A stretch of 23,296 nucleotides of DNA. Origin: an uncultured Burkholderiales bacterium (GTDB lineage Bacteria; Pseudomonadota; Gammaproteobacteria; Burkholderiales; Burkholderiaceae_C). A program made the translations under genes and the position numbers. The notes under the pieces are model-generated. The model worked only from the letters and a program-made list of their open reading frames with translations, was not told where the DNA came from and ran no database searches. Position 1 is the first letter of the stretch. The number at the start of each line of letters is the position of its first letter. This document shows positions 22,655-23,296 of the stretch, one piece after another. Location: positions 1 through 23,296 of the forward strand of contig CAJBLW010000419.1 of NCBI GenBank assembly GCA_903953985.1, in the 5' to 3' direction.

Positions 22655-23296
22655 TCAATGGCGCGTGTACGTCAGCATGCGCCCCTTGTAAGCCTCTACG
22701 CCGTCGTGTGCGGCCTGGTCCAGCACCTGTTCGTGCATTGCAAAACCCGCATGCGCCATGTGTTTGTGAAAGGCGGCGCGGTTGCCCCGGTTGGGGTCGA
22801 TCACCCAGATCTCTGAACTGCGGGCGGCGTGTTCACCGATGAATTGGGCCAGTGTGCCCTCATCGTCACGTTCGTAGAGAATATCGCTGCCCACGATCAG
22901 GTCAAATTCACCGCTCACGGCAGCATCTTTGACCGCTGTCAGCACAGGCAAGCCATCTTGGCGTAGCGCAGCCGTGCCCCACAAACCGTGCCGGTAAGTG
23001 ATGGGGGCGAGGCCATTGATGCGCGTGTTCTCGTCCAAAAATGCATGCGCCAGTGGGTGGCAATCACTGGCTGTGATCTGCGCACCCCGGCGGTGCGCCA
23101 CCAGACTGGACAATGCCAAGCCGCAACCGATTTCCAAAATGCGCTCGCCCGTCACGGGGCGGCGTGCCATGCGTTCAGCCATGCGCATCCCCGATGGCCA
23201 CAAAAGGCCGAAAAGGGGCCAAGTGGCTGAGGAAATGCCCAAGTTAAGGGCCTCGTCCAAAGGGTCGTGGAACTGGTTTTTATCGAGCAAGGAACG
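22655..23296 (-). CDS. Class I SAM-dependent methyltransferase, 5' end beyond the window
   Basis: At least 213 residues, open to the right edge with no ATG, so the start lies outside. The SAM-binding motif is ILEIGCGLALSSLVAHRRGA, followed by ITASDCHP (motif II acidic residue) and GEFDLIVGSDILYERDDEG. That last stretch matches the DLIxGSDxLYE pattern of the METTL21/ETFB-lysine methyltransferase-like family 16. Members methylate lysines of proteins such as electron-transfer flavoprotein or elongation factors; the bacterial substrate here is unknown. It converges with xth across the repeat cluster. Confidence 0.85.
   Translation of the reverse strand, partial: RSLLDKNQFHDPLDEALNLGISSATWPLFGLLWPSGMRMAERMARRPVTGERILEIGCGLALSSLVAHRRGAQITASDCHPLAHAFLDENTRINGLAPITYRHGLWGTAALRQDGLPVLTAVKDAAVSGEFDLIVGSDILYERDDEGTLAQFIGEHAARSSEIWVIDPNRGNRAAFHKHMAHAGFAMHEQVLDQAAHDGVEAYKGRMLTYTRH

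Noticed and set aside
1..23296. CRISPR array, toxin-antitoxin or phage-defence genes
   Set aside because: I found no regularly spaced direct repeats and no recognisable defence, Cas or toxin proteins in any frame.

Overview
The window looks like chromosomal DNA of a betaproteobacterium, most likely Burkholderiales and near Comamonadaceae. The grounds are the protein styles (Bug/TctC solute-binding protein, TRAP remnants, LapB/LapC-type secretion genes), the pyrE and xth versions, and the codon use. No species marker is present, so this is inference. About two thirds of the window (1-14867) is G+C-rich accessory DNA rich in catabolic genes and gene fragments. The rest (14914-23296) is visibly less G+C-rich in its first part and reads like resident chromosome.

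Left part, 1-7300. A degraded IS3-family transposase OrfA fragment (169-333) is followed by a LuxR-type regulator with a perfect palindrome upstream, a MarR-type regulator and an MmgE/PrpD-family protein, all on +. Facing them on - is a decayed catabolic operon. It has one intact Bug-type periplasmic binding protein (6207-7181). Downstream of that are an aldehyde dehydrogenase with an internal deletion and no 3' end, a tetrahydrofolate-dependent O-demethylase of the LigM/DesA/GcvT type with two in-frame stops, and a DctQ/DctM TRAP-transporter remnant fused by deletion.

Central part, 7328-14523. An intact, tightly packed + strand operon encodes thiolase, FadB-type hydratase/3-hydroxyacyl-CoA dehydrogenase, an MDR-family oxidoreductase, a crotonase-fold protein without the hydratase glutamates, an acyl-CoA ligase and a PaaI-type hotdog thioesterase. 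Together they can activate a carboxylic acid, shorten it by one beta-oxidation round and release a free acid. No acyl-CoA dehydrogenase is present. That would suit an already unsaturated (for example cinnamate-type) substrate, and the neighbouring O-demethylase remnant points the same way.

Boundary. A short-chain dehydrogenase fragment (14604-14867) runs directly into a perfect 3' half of a tRNA-Arg(CCG), from about nucleotide 31 to CCA (14868-14913). The 5' half is absent. This is the signature of an attachment site left by an integrative element, so the accessory region is probably the distal end of a genomic island whose integrase lies left of the window.

Right part, 15019-23296. A - strand operon encodes TolC-like outer membrane protein, LapB-type ABC exporter, LapC/HlyD-type adaptor and a regulator combining an excisionase/BldC-like HTH with a degenerate receiver domain. 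No secreted substrate gene is in the window. Then come pyrE (-) and xth (+), whose start codons overlap, a cluster of palindromic intergenic repeats, and a partial SAM-dependent methyltransferase running off the right edge.
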